NCBI RefSeq assembly: GCF_004115155.1 | Contig: NZ_RDSM01000005.1 | Span: forward strand, 140,945 to 204,944 | Source: Granulicella sibirica | GTDB lineage: Bacteria; Acidobacteriota; Terriglobia; Terriglobales; Acidobacteriaceae | Length of the DNA: 64,000 nt | Direction of reading: 5' to 3' | Shown: positions 17,560-25,612 of the stretch, piece by piece | Numbering within the stretch: the stretch's first letter is position 1 | How the letters are laid out: each line of letters begins with the position of its first letter | Position numbers and translations under genes: made by a program | Notes under the pieces: model-generated | Told to the model about the DNA's origin: nothing | Databases searched by the model: none | Seen by the model: only the letters and a program-made list of their open reading frames with translations

Positions 17560-19862
17560 GCTGCGGGATCCTTTGCCTCCGGCCAGAGGCGGTCCTGAAG
17601 AGCGGCAAGCCTGCCGCCCGCCTCTGCGACGAGAGTTGGGATGGATTGAAGAGTTTCACGCTGCCATGATGTGTCGTCTCTGGCCGTGAGCAGACGACCC
17701 TGGCGGAGGGCGTCGAGCGAAGTGTCAACACGTTCCTGCTGGCGGGCTTCAAGCTCCTGCGCGACGCGGTCGGCGATGCCAGCGTAGATCTCGTCCATCC
17801 TGGCGCGGAGAGAGCGGCGAAGCTCCGGGACGGCGTTCAGGAAACGCTGCTGAAAGAGGAGGGACTTCTCGCGCTCGCGGCTCTTGCTCTCAAACTGTCG
17901 CAAGAGACTGCCGGTGATGCCGAAAACTTGTATCTGCGTGAGATCGAAGAGCAAGCTGGAGACGTCCACTCGCTCCCAGAGGGAGTCGTCAACGGCGACG
18001 CCGGGCTCTGCAGTGTGGCTGACGCTGCTGGTTTCGTCGAAGGGCCTGCGCAGGGCCGGTCCGGTCGCTGCGTGGTCTCCGTCGAGGGAAAGCGGGCAGT
18101 TGGCTGCGCCGGCGAGTTCACTGAGGATCAGTGGCCGGTGAGCGTCTAGGCAGCGGTTGAGGGCCGTGCGGAGGCCGTCGGCCAGGAAGAAGGGGAAGTG
18201 GCGCTGGAGGTCGGACGAGCTGACCGTGGCGAGGCTACGGGCGCTTTGTTCGAGGCGGTTGATGAAGCCGTCGATCCAGCCCTGAGCCTCTGCGGCGAGG
18301 TCGAGAATGAAGCTGTGAACCCGTTGGGAGTGTTCTTTGAGCTCCGCGTGCAGGGGCGAGGCCGGGTCTTCGCAGACTGTAATAGCGGATTCGAGATGAG
18401 TCCTCTCCATCTCCATGGAGCGGGTGAGCTGGTCGGCGTGGCGAGACACTGTCTGGATGAGCTTTGCGAGGCCGTCAGCGGCGCGGTCGAGCTGGACGAG
18501 CTCCCGGTCACGCAGGACGGACTCCTGCAGGTGGGCGCGGAGCTGGACGAAGCGGGCGGCGAGGGACTCCGCCCGCTCGGGCCGTGGACGTGGCTCGTTG
18601 TTCAGGCGAGCGAACTCATCAAAGGCGCTGACCCCGAGAACGGTGGCGTCGGGAAAGAGCTGGGCGACGCGGCGGTTGAGGTTGTTCATGATGCTGGAGA
18701 CATCCTGCTCGTCGCGGAGCTTGTCCAGCATGTTGACCACGAAGGTCATCTTGCCGAAGTCCTGGGGGAGGACAGCGAGCTTGAGAAAGGCGCGCTCGGA
18801 TTCCGGAAGGGGGTCGAGGGCGGAGAGGACGACGAGAACAGCGTCGGCGTGAAACAGGTACTCCTGAATCCGAGCTTCAAAGCGCTCGAGGGCATCGCCA
18901 GTGCCAGGAGTGTCGACGATACGGAAGCCGCGGAGCCAGTCGATGGGAACACGGAGGTCCAGGTGGGTGGGCTCGGCGGGGAGCCTTGCGAGGAGTGGGG
19001 CAAGATTTTCATGCTTGAGCTGGTCCGGGTTAAGGCCGAGGCGGCCGCCGCCTGGAAGGTGAGCTTCGATTCTGAGCTGAGGTCCGAAACGGATTTCGTT
19101 GATCGTGATGGTCTCCGGGGCGACATCCGAGGTGACAACCTCCTGCTGGAGGAGCCCGTTGATCAGCGTGGATTTGCCACGCTTAAATGGACCGATAACG
19201 GCGAGAGTGAACTCGCGGTTGAGGCGGTCGCAGATCTGCTCCTCATGGCGACGCCAGCGGTGGAGAGTATCGCGACCGAAGACGCGCTCCATCGACTGGC
19301 TCTGGATGGATTCGGAAAAGCGCTTGAGGAGTTCAAGGAACTCCTTCCGCTGTGCTTCAGGCTCGTAGTAAATGGTCCCCGAAGAAGGTGTTGGGGATGA
19401 GCTTTTTTCGCCGGGTGGCTGGCATGCGGCGAGTGCAGCAGCCCGAGAGGCAATTTCGGTGAGTTGCCCGAGGATCTGCGGCCCATCGCCGGCCCAGACA
19501 GGCTTCTTTTCGCCCACTGCCACTTGCAGCTTCCTGAGCCAGGGGACGCTCTGCCAGGCACAGCTTTTGGCGATGATGGGGAGGACCGTGAGTTGGTGGG
19601 CATCGCGGCGTTTGAAGATGGCCGGCAACTCGACGTCGAGGATGAACTTCGAGTTGAGGAAGTCTGCGGTGATGAGAAGAATGGCCATAGACGATCTGTC
19701 GATGTGGTCGAGGATCTCGGGTTGCCATTCTTCGCCGTGATGAAGGTGGTCGTCGACCCAGAGCTCAAAGGAGTCGCCGCAAACCTTGAGCTGCGTGGCG
19801 AGCTCGTTCTTTTCCGCGATGTCCTTTCGGCTGTAGCTAAGAAAGACAAGAGGTTTGGTCAA
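17556..19862 (-). CDS. TIR domain-dynamin-like GTPase fusion
   Basis: 768 residues. Residues 1-140 are a TIR domain: VFLSYSRKD at the first strand, LWVDD and GEEW in the middle, and a Ser-x-Phe...Glu segment (NSKFILDVE) whose Glu78 sits where NAD-cleaving TIR domains keep their catalytic Glu. A Pro/Ser linker (148-162) leads to a dynamin-type GTPase with G1 GPFKRGKST (224-232), G3 DTPG (317-320) and a G4-like NMLDK (377-381). A helical C-terminal stalk follows, with Arg/Glu-rich coiled segments. It starts at TTG with GAGAGG eight bases upstream, and a three-codon ATG...TGA frame sits between them. TIR domains act as NADases or as signalling modules in defence, and dynamin-like proteins sense and reshape membranes. 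The fusion suggests membrane-triggered NAD depletion or signalling. Confidence 0.85.
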   Translation of the reverse strand: MTKPLVFLSYSRKDIAEKNELATQLKVCGDSFELWVDDHLHHGEEWQPEILDHIDRSSMAILLITADFLNSKFILDVELPAIFKRRDAHQLTVLPIIAKSCAWQSVPWLRKLQVAVGEKKPVWAGDGPQILGQLTEIASRAAALAACQPPGEKSSSPTPSSGTIYYEPEAQRKEFLELLKRFSESIQSQSMERVFGRDTLHRWRRHEEQICDRLNREFTLAVIGPFKRGKSTLINGLLQQEVVTSDVAPETITINEIRFGPQLRIEAHLPGGGRLGLNPDQLKHENLAPLLARLPAEPTHLDLRVPIDWLRGFRIVDTPGTGDALERFEARIQEYLFHADAVLVVLSALDPLPESERAFLKLAVLPQDFGKMTFVVNMLDKLRDEQDVSSIMNNLNRRVAQLFPDATVLGVSAFDEFARLNNEPRPRPERAESLAARFVQLRAHLQESVLRDRELVQLDRAADGLAKLIQTVSRHADQLTRSMEMERTHLESAITVCEDPASPLHAELKEHSQRVHSFILDLAAEAQGWIDGFINRLEQSARSLATVSSSDLQRHFPFFLADGLRTALNRCLDAHRPLILSELAGAANCPLSLDGDHAATGPALRRPFDETSSVSHTAEPGVAVDDSLWERVDVSSLLFDLTQIQVFGITGSLLRQFESKSREREKSLLFQQRFLNAVPELRRSLRARMDEIYAGIADRVAQELEARQQERVDTSLDALRQGRLLTARDDTSWQRETLQSIPTLVAEAGGRLAALQDRLWPEAKDPAA

Positions 19863-19947
19863 GAGCTCATCCTCTCTGATCGTCTAAGGTGCTCTCTCTC
19901 AATCGTTCTGGGCAAGGGCTTGAAGCGGAAGTCTGCGCGTGTTGTCT

Positions 19948-20946
19948 TCAGTTGCCGAGCAGGCCGGCGGCGATGCTGTCGGTTTCAGCTTTCGACTTCA
20001 ATTCGGAGGGCCTGCCAAGGTCCGGCCTCCACTGATAGAGGAGATCGCATTGCGTGAAGACCTTGAGGGCCTCAATGCGCTTCGGGAGGACGGGGTGGGT
20101 CGCGAACCACTCCAGGAAGCGAACAGGGGACTCGCGGGTCTGGTTGAGCTGGTCGGTGTAGGCATCGACGTTGATGCCGCGAAGCGATGCAGCTCCGCCG
20201 GTAGCAAGGCTGGCAAGAGCGGTCTGGGCGATCGGGAAGTCGCCGCAGCAGATGAGCCCGGCGCGGTCGCAGGTGACCTCAGCAGCTCGGCTCCAGGATA
20301 GGAAGAACATGCGCAGCGCACCAGCGACAACGCCAGTGACTAGCCTGGCCTGACCGAGGGTGGAGATGACGTCGTAGGCCACGCCAAGCCCGACCATCTT
20401 CTGGCAGATGAGGCGGGCGAGCGGATTGGTGAGATTCTGGACGGCGGTATTGTAGGCTCCATGCAGGTTGTGGACGTGGCCGCACTCGTGGCCAACGACG
20501 AAGAGGAGCTCGGGCTCGGTGAGCTTTTCAACGAGTTCGGACGAGAGAACAAGCATCGGGGCGACGTCATCAGTGGCGATGGTGTAGGCGGAGAGCTCCG
20601 GTGAAGCCATGATGTAGATGCGGGGGATGCCGATGCCGAGGCGGCGGGCGCAGTTCTCGCCAATGGCATGGAGGTGGGGGAACTGGCGGGGGCCGACCGC
20701 CACCATTTCCATGGCGTGGATGTGTTTCTGGATGGGCTCCGTTGCGGCGGCAATCGAGCGCACGAACTGGCGAGCGGCGCCGATGGAGGCGATCTTCTGG
20801 CGGAGGGAGTAGTCAAGGCCATAGGCGTAGTCGGCGACACCTCCGGGACCAGTGTGGGCAGAAAGATTGCGGTCTCGTTCCCGGGCGAACGTGGCGAAAT
20901 CCAGACTGACATCGAGAGTGGGATCGAGAGTCTGGAGCTTAGACAT
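19948..20946 (-). CDS. M48-family zinc metalloprotease of the dynamin cluster
   Basis: 332 residues from the ATG at 20946. The longest frame adds 77 residues that are the antisense of the upstream gene's end. The active site is GHECGH (HExxH, His153, Glu154, His157), and SRAAEVTCDRAG supplies the likely third zinc ligand Glu223. Hydrophobic segments around 180-218 could anchor it in the membrane, as in HtpX-like proteases. Its start overlaps the 711-residue dynamin-like gene by 8 bases. After its stop an 85-base gap leads to the TIR-dynamin gene. M48 enzymes degrade or process membrane and periplasmic proteins. Here it may activate or remove the GTPases, but that is only inferred from position. 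Confidence 0.85.
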   Translation of the reverse strand: MSKLQTLDPTLDVSLDFATFARERDRNLSAHTGPGGVADYAYGLDYSLRQKIASIGAARQFVRSIAAATEPIQKHIHAMEMVAVGPRQFPHLHAIGENCARRLGIGIPRIYIMASPELSAYTIATDDVAPMLVLSSELVEKLTEPELLFVVGHECGHVHNLHGAYNTAVQNLTNPLARLICQKMVGLGVAYDVISTLGQARLVTGVVAGALRMFFLSWSRAAEVTCDRAGLICCGDFPIAQTALASLATGGAASLRGINVDAYTDQLNQTRESPVRFLEWFATHPVLPKRIEALKVFTQCDLLYQWRPDLGRPSELKSKAETDSIAAGLLGN

Positions 20947-23074
20947 GGGTAATCTCGGCCAGTTGGTTGGAGAGCCGGAGAGCCTTGCTGCGGATAGCGA
21001 TGACCTCATCACGAATCTCTTCGGATTCCTGGCGGCTGCGCTGGTCGAGAACCTCATTGCGGGCGCGGTTGTCGCGGAGGCCGTCGAGGGTAGCCTGGGT
21101 CTGGTCGATGGAGCGGCTGAGCTCGCCAATGAGGCGGTCCTTGAGGGTCGCGAAAAGGTTCTCGTTATTTTCGTCAACAGAGTGGGAGAGGTTGCGGCTC
21201 CTGACCTCCTCGTCGATGCGCTGGAGGATCTCCTTGCGGTAGCGGGTCATGAAGCGCTCGGCGCGGTCCTCGCTGAAGGCCCAGCGCGCCATCTTGCCTC
21301 CGGTGAAGATCGAGATGAGCCCGAGGCCGATCATGATGGGAAGCGAGAGAGGAAGACTGATCGCTCCGAGGAGGAGGCCGCCGACGAAAAAGGTTCCGAC
21401 ACTGGCGACTCCTCCGACAGCCGCGCCCTTAAAGCCGGCTTCGCGATAGCCTGACCATATCCCCCCGAAGCCGGTGAAGACGGAGATGGCGGCGACGATG
21501 GCCTCATTGCCGCGCGTGGCCTGTTCGGATGGATCAAGCTGCACGGTGCCGAACTGCTGCTCGATGCCGCCGAGGGTCTCTCCAACGTTAACAGCGAAAT
21601 CCTTAAGACGCTCGATCTCAACCTGGAAATCCCGTTCGATTTCGAGCTGAAGTGCTTCCGAGGAGCGAAGGACGCGCAGCTTAACGGCGCTGCTGATGCG
21701 CTTGTTCAGGTCTTCGGTGAAGGCGGGTAGCTTGTCCTTGGTGAGATCGTCTGAGGTCGGATGGGTTGCGTCGATGACCTCTCCAGCGGCCGCAGCGAGA
21801 TCGTCGCCAAGGCGGGCGACCATGGGTAGCAGGCGCTGCTGCGTGCGGAATTTGGCATTATCGATTTTACGGATCTCGGCATCACGGCGGCTACGAAGGC
21901 TTTCGAGTTCCGCGACGGCCTGTTCGTACTTGGCCTGAAACTCATGCTGAGCCATGCTGATGGCACCGAACTCGATATTCAATTTCTTGACGATCTCTTC
22001 ACTCGTGGCGAGGATGCGATTCGCGATGACCTGGAGTTCTATGGTGCCGCGACCGTGAGTGAGGAACTTTTCAAGCGCGGACGTGAACTCGGAGAAGCGG
22101 CTCTCTTCCATCAGCTTCTTGTTATCGCTCTCTTGGGCCTCGAGTGCCAGGGCGGAGGAGAGCGGAAAGACAGTGGGGTTACCGATCTGCTGGCGATAGC
22201 GCTTGAAGTCTTCGCTCGCAGGGTCAAACTGCTCCCTGAGGCGCATGTCAACGGCATCGGTGATGCGCTTTTCAATCACCTTGACAATTTTTTCGCGATC
22301 GCGCGGGGAGCGCAGGCGATCCATGGCGTTGACCACAAAGAGGACGCGGCCGAGATCGTTGAGCAGCAAATGGCGGGTGAGGAACTCGCCTTCGTAGTGG
22401 TCGAAAGGAGCTTCTGGCATGATGACCAGTATGGCGGCGTCGACCTTGGGCAGGACGGACATAGTCACGGCGGTCATTGTGTCGTCATCGTTCAGCCCCG
22501 GGGTGTCGATAATGTCGACATTGTTGCGGCAGTACTCGGTGGGGTAATGGACGATGGCTTCTTCCACCTGGGCGGCATTCGATTCGGACTGCGGGGTCAG
22601 CTTGGTAACGTATTCGGAAAGCTGGGTGATGTCGATTTCTTCGGTGCGAGCCTGTTCTCCGGGCTCGGCCTTGTAGTGGATGGTGACTGAGGGTCGAAGC
22701 GCGTAGGTGACGCGATTCAAGGTGGCGGAGCAGGGCTCTACGTCCGACGGCAGGATATTCTTGCCGAGCAACGCGTTGATGAAAGTGCTCTTGCCACGCT
22801 TGAATTCACCGACGACAGCGATGAGGAAGCGTTTGTTCTCGATGCGGCTGAGCACCTCGCGAGTAAGGTCCACGATCGAGGGATTAATCTTAGTTTTTAC
22901 GGAGAGATCGATGATGCGTTTGAGGTCTGTGACGCAGCCGAGTTCGATACGCTTGTAGGACAGGAAATCATTGGGCGAACCGCCAGCCGGTGCAGATGAG
23001 TCGGGGTTATCTTCCTGGGACTGCGTCTGTGCGTGGATGGTCGATGACTCTTCAGCGATTCTCGAATCGGACAT
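20939..23074 (-). CDS. Bacterial dynamin-like GTPase with membrane hairpin (first gene of the cluster)
   Basis: 711 residues. After a disordered, acidic N-terminus (1-40) comes a dynamin-type GTPase domain: G1 GEFKRGKST (89-97), G3 DTPG (190-193) and a G4-like NAMDR (249-253). A coiled-coil stalk (about 355-500) leads to a Gly-rich hydrophobic block (548-592: GAAVGGVASVGTFFVGG and so on), which looks like a membrane-inserting hairpin similar to the paddle of BDLP or mitofusin. More coiled coil completes the chain. It starts at ATG behind GAAGGGGGG, a strong ribosome-binding site, as expected for the leader gene of the operon. It is clearly related to the 655-residue GTPase 4.5 kb downstream (same GEFKRGKSTFINALLGK block), so one may derive from the other by duplication. 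Confidence 0.87.
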   Translation of the reverse strand: MSDSRIAEESSTIHAQTQSQEDNPDSSAPAGGSPNDFLSYKRIELGCVTDLKRIIDLSVKTKINPSIVDLTREVLSRIENKRFLIAVVGEFKRGKSTFINALLGKNILPSDVEPCSATLNRVTYALRPSVTIHYKAEPGEQARTEEIDITQLSEYVTKLTPQSESNAAQVEEAIVHYPTEYCRNNVDIIDTPGLNDDDTMTAVTMSVLPKVDAAILVIMPEAPFDHYEGEFLTRHLLLNDLGRVLFVVNAMDRLRSPRDREKIVKVIEKRITDAVDMRLREQFDPASEDFKRYRQQIGNPTVFPLSSALALEAQESDNKKLMEESRFSEFTSALEKFLTHGRGTIELQVIANRILATSEEIVKKLNIEFGAISMAQHEFQAKYEQAVAELESLRSRRDAEIRKIDNAKFRTQQRLLPMVARLGDDLAAAAGEVIDATHPTSDDLTKDKLPAFTEDLNKRISSAVKLRVLRSSEALQLEIERDFQVEIERLKDFAVNVGETLGGIEQQFGTVQLDPSEQATRGNEAIVAAISVFTGFGGIWSGYREAGFKGAAVGGVASVGTFFVGGLLLGAISLPLSLPIMIGLGLISIFTGGKMARWAFSEDRAERFMTRYRKEILQRIDEEVRSRNLSHSVDENNENLFATLKDRLIGELSRSIDQTQATLDGLRDNRARNEVLDQRSRQESEEIRDEVIAIRSKALRLSNQLAEITHV

Positions 23075-23960
23075 TTTCCCCCCTTCGTAAACGGTGATAT
23101 CTGCTTGGCCTCGGGTTGATAGATACTTCCTGCAAGAGCATGCAGTTTGAAATCGTGCTGAGTGAGGGCAAACCGAGCTACTTCAAGGAGTTTAGGAGCT
23201 AGATAGCCCGCCATGCTGCGTGAACTCGCCGTTCTGTCTGGCTGCAGTCTAAGAGGCGCGAGGGTGGCATCAGCATAGTGAATACTCTGTCGCCACGCCC
23301 AGCTATATAAGTCAGCGAGTTATCGATGCAAAACATAAGTTACCCGTAGAGCAATTAGTTTTGTAGCTGCGGATCGAAGCGTTGCAGCGTACAAGCCGAC
23401 CTCACGACGGATCTCCATAGCCCGAAGTGAACGGAAAATGGCGCGAATGGCGCATGCAATTGGACAGCAGATATGATCGTGGACACAGAACCGTCATCTT
23501 GGGGCTGCGGGAACGAGCAAAAAGATACCGGAACACAGTCAGCAGGTCAATTCTTATTTACAGGCAGCCGATCTGATCGGGCTATGAGCCTGGCGTGCTT
23601 TTCCGAGCGCTTGTCGAGCATGTAAATGGCTGGATAGGAGTTATGGAGAACTCGAGCGCGACAACCGCTTGTCAATACTAAAGGCCGGGACTTCTTGCAT
23701 CTGATAATGCTGTCTCATGTCTGGTGGAACTGAGGCGCAAAAGCAATAACAATGTCGTAGCTCTGCAAGGCCAAGATGTCGCTGCCCCATCCAACAATAG
23801 CAACATGGATCTGTATGCCGAGACATCGGCTTGGGGACTCATCGCTCGGACTTGCAGCCGGAAATTCGATTGACAGCGTGGTCGAGTTCTATGAGAACGA
23901 TGGCACGAAATTCTTTTCGCCGAGCCACCGATGGAAGCAATGCCCGACGGATGAAGTACC
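23075..23960. other. Long gap ahead of the dynamin cluster, possible decayed coding DNA
   Basis: The minus-strand leader of the dynamin cluster lies at the left edge. No intact gene is visible. On the minus strand between about 23890 and 23720 a 57-codon frame without a start reads IHVAIVGWGSDILALQSYDI. Another, between about 23670 and 23555, ends SEKHARLIARSDRLPVNKN. Both look protein-like and broken, but I cannot name the family. The middle (23280-23480) is richer in A/T and shows no clear promoter. Confidence 0.4.
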
Positions 23961-25610
23961 ATGTGGTCGATGATTCGAATGTCAGCACTTTTGGGACTAA
24001 AGTGCACCACACACGAGGCCGACAAGAAGCGACGATGCGTCATCCTGCCTCTACTCGTCCTCGCGTTCGCGATCCCCATGAGGAGCGCTCTCCTCGTTGG
24101 GCAGGCGCCCACAGCGATTCTGCTGACGGGTAAGGTGGTGGGCCTGGATGGCAAGCCGGCAGCAGGTGCCGAGGTGAAACTGCGTGAACAGGCAACGGAC
24201 GACGTGACCGTTACTACGGACGCCTCCGGCTCGTTCGAACTGAAGTCGCCGCCGCAAACCCGCTATGTCCTGAGCGCGGATACCGTCGATCACCGGCATG
24301 GAGAGTTGGCAGTCGCAGAGTTGGCAGTCGCAGAGCCGAGAGAGGGTCTGCGAATCGTGGTGAAGACAGGTGCCGGGGCACAGGCCGCGATGGATTTTGC
24401 GGATAAGCCAAACTTCACCGTGGCGGGAATCACTGACTGGACGGCGGTCGGAGGGCACGGCTCTGACGCGACGTTGCGTACGAGTGAAGAGATCGCCCGG
24501 CAGACGGCGGCGTTGAAGAACTCAGCGCCAGAGAGGGGTCCGGGCTCGAAGAGGGAAGAGGGCGCGAAGGAAGTTGCCCTGCGCGAGGCAGTCACCGCTC
24601 AGCCGGAGAGCTATGCTGCTAACCGGGCGTTGGGGGACTTTTATCTGCAGGCCACGCGGTATGCAGAAGCCTCCGGCTTTCTCGAAACAGCGTCCCGGCT
24701 TCACGGTGGATCGGCTCCGGATGAATATAACGCGGCCCTGGCGTGCCGGGGTGAGGGAGACTTTGCGAGGGCGCGGCAGCATGTGATGCGGGCGCTGGAG
24801 AAAGAGGATCGAGCGGCCTACCACGCACTGGCTGGGGATCTGGATGAGCGGTTGGGCGATCCGCTCGCTGCAGCGCGAGAGGACGAACGGGCAACCGCGC
24901 TTGAGCCAAGTGAGGCGAATTACTTTGCGTGGGGGTCGGAGCTTCTGGTGCATCGAGCGATCTGGCAGGCCGTGGAGGTATTTTCCAGGGGAGCTCAACT
25001 GCACCCGGAGTCGCAACGGCTGAAGATGGGACAAGGGGCAGCTTTATTCGGCGGCGCCAGATACGATGAGGCGGCCGAGCGGCTGTGCGAGGCTTCCGAC
25101 CTCGATCCTGCGAACCGCGAGACGTACGTTTTTCTTGGGAAGGTGGGGCTTGCATCGCCTTCGCCCGCGGCTTGCGTGGGTAAAAAGCTGAAGCGATTTG
25201 TCAGCATGCGTCCCGAGGATGCGGATGCGAATTACTACGAGGCGATGATCCTTATAAAGGGCAGGGAACCCGGGGAGCAGGGGCGTGCGGCGGATCTGCT
25301 GCGAAAGGCGGTTGCGTTGAACCCGCAGTTCGCCGAGGGGTATCTGCAACTTGGAATCCTGGCCCTCGCACGGCGAGACAATGCGGGTGCGCAGGCGGAG
25401 TTTGAGCGGGCGATCAAGGCCGATGCTTCATTGGCGGAGGCGCATTATCGGCTGGGAGTGTTATATGACCGCGCGGGTAATTCAGAGAGAGCAAGAGTTG
25501 AGTTTGCGCGGCATGAGGAACTGGTCAAGGACAAAGCAGAGGCGGTCGAGCGGGAACGGCGCGAGGTAAAGCAGTTCCTTGTAACGTCCGGGGATACACA
25601 TACGAAGTGA
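23961..25610 (+). CDS. TPR protein with N-terminal carboxypeptidase-regulatory-like domain
   Basis: 549 residues. The start is uncertain: an ATG at 23979 or later is possible, because the signal-like hydrophobic stretch VILPLLVLAFAIPM lies at 27-40. Residues 50-125 form a small beta-sandwich (TGKVVGLDGKPAAGAEVKL). A linker then leads to TPR repeats from about 210 to 525 (LNPQFAEGYLQLGILALARRD is typical). These are protein-interaction scaffolds, probably periplasmic here. The linker contains an exact 15-base tandem duplication coding ELAVAELAVAE. It converges on the CRTAC1-type gene with only two bases between the stops. Its role is unknown; in Acidobacteria such TPR proteins often sit beside CRTAC1 proteins. 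Confidence 0.75.
   Translation: MWSMIRMSALLGLKCTTHEADKKRRCVILPLLVLAFAIPMRSALLVGQAPTAILLTGKVVGLDGKPAAGAEVKLREQATDDVTVTTDASGSFELKSPPQTRYVLSADTVDHRHGELAVAELAVAEPREGLRIVVKTGAGAQAAMDFADKPNFTVAGITDWTAVGGHGSDATLRTSEEIARQTAALKNSAPERGPGSKREEGAKEVALREAVTAQPESYAANRALGDFYLQATRYAEASGFLETASRLHGGSAPDEYNAALACRGEGDFARARQHVMRALEKEDRAAYHALAGDLDERLGDPLAAAREDERATALEPSEANYFAWGSELLVHRAIWQAVEVFSRGAQLHPESQRLKMGQGAALFGGARYDEAAERLCEASDLDPANRETYVFLGKVGLASPSPAACVGKKLKRFVSMRPEDADANYYEAMILIKGREPGEQGRAADLLRKAVALNPQFAEGYLQLGILALARRDNAGAQAEFERAIKADASLAEAHYRLGVLYDRAGNSERARVEFARHEELVKDKAEAVERERREVKQFLVTSGDTHTK
24304..24333. repeat. 15-bp tandem duplication inside the TPR gene
   Basis: Two perfect copies of agttggcagtcgcag lie head to tail in frame, duplicating five residues of a linker. 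It is a likely slippage site. Confidence 0.85.
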
Positions 25611-25612
25611 CG

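Noticed and set aside
18198..19400. 400-codon plus-strand frame opposite the TIR-dynamin gene
   Set aside because: It is the antisense of a gene with intact GTPase motifs. The translation is Glu/Val-rich as expected for a shadow in GC-rich DNA.
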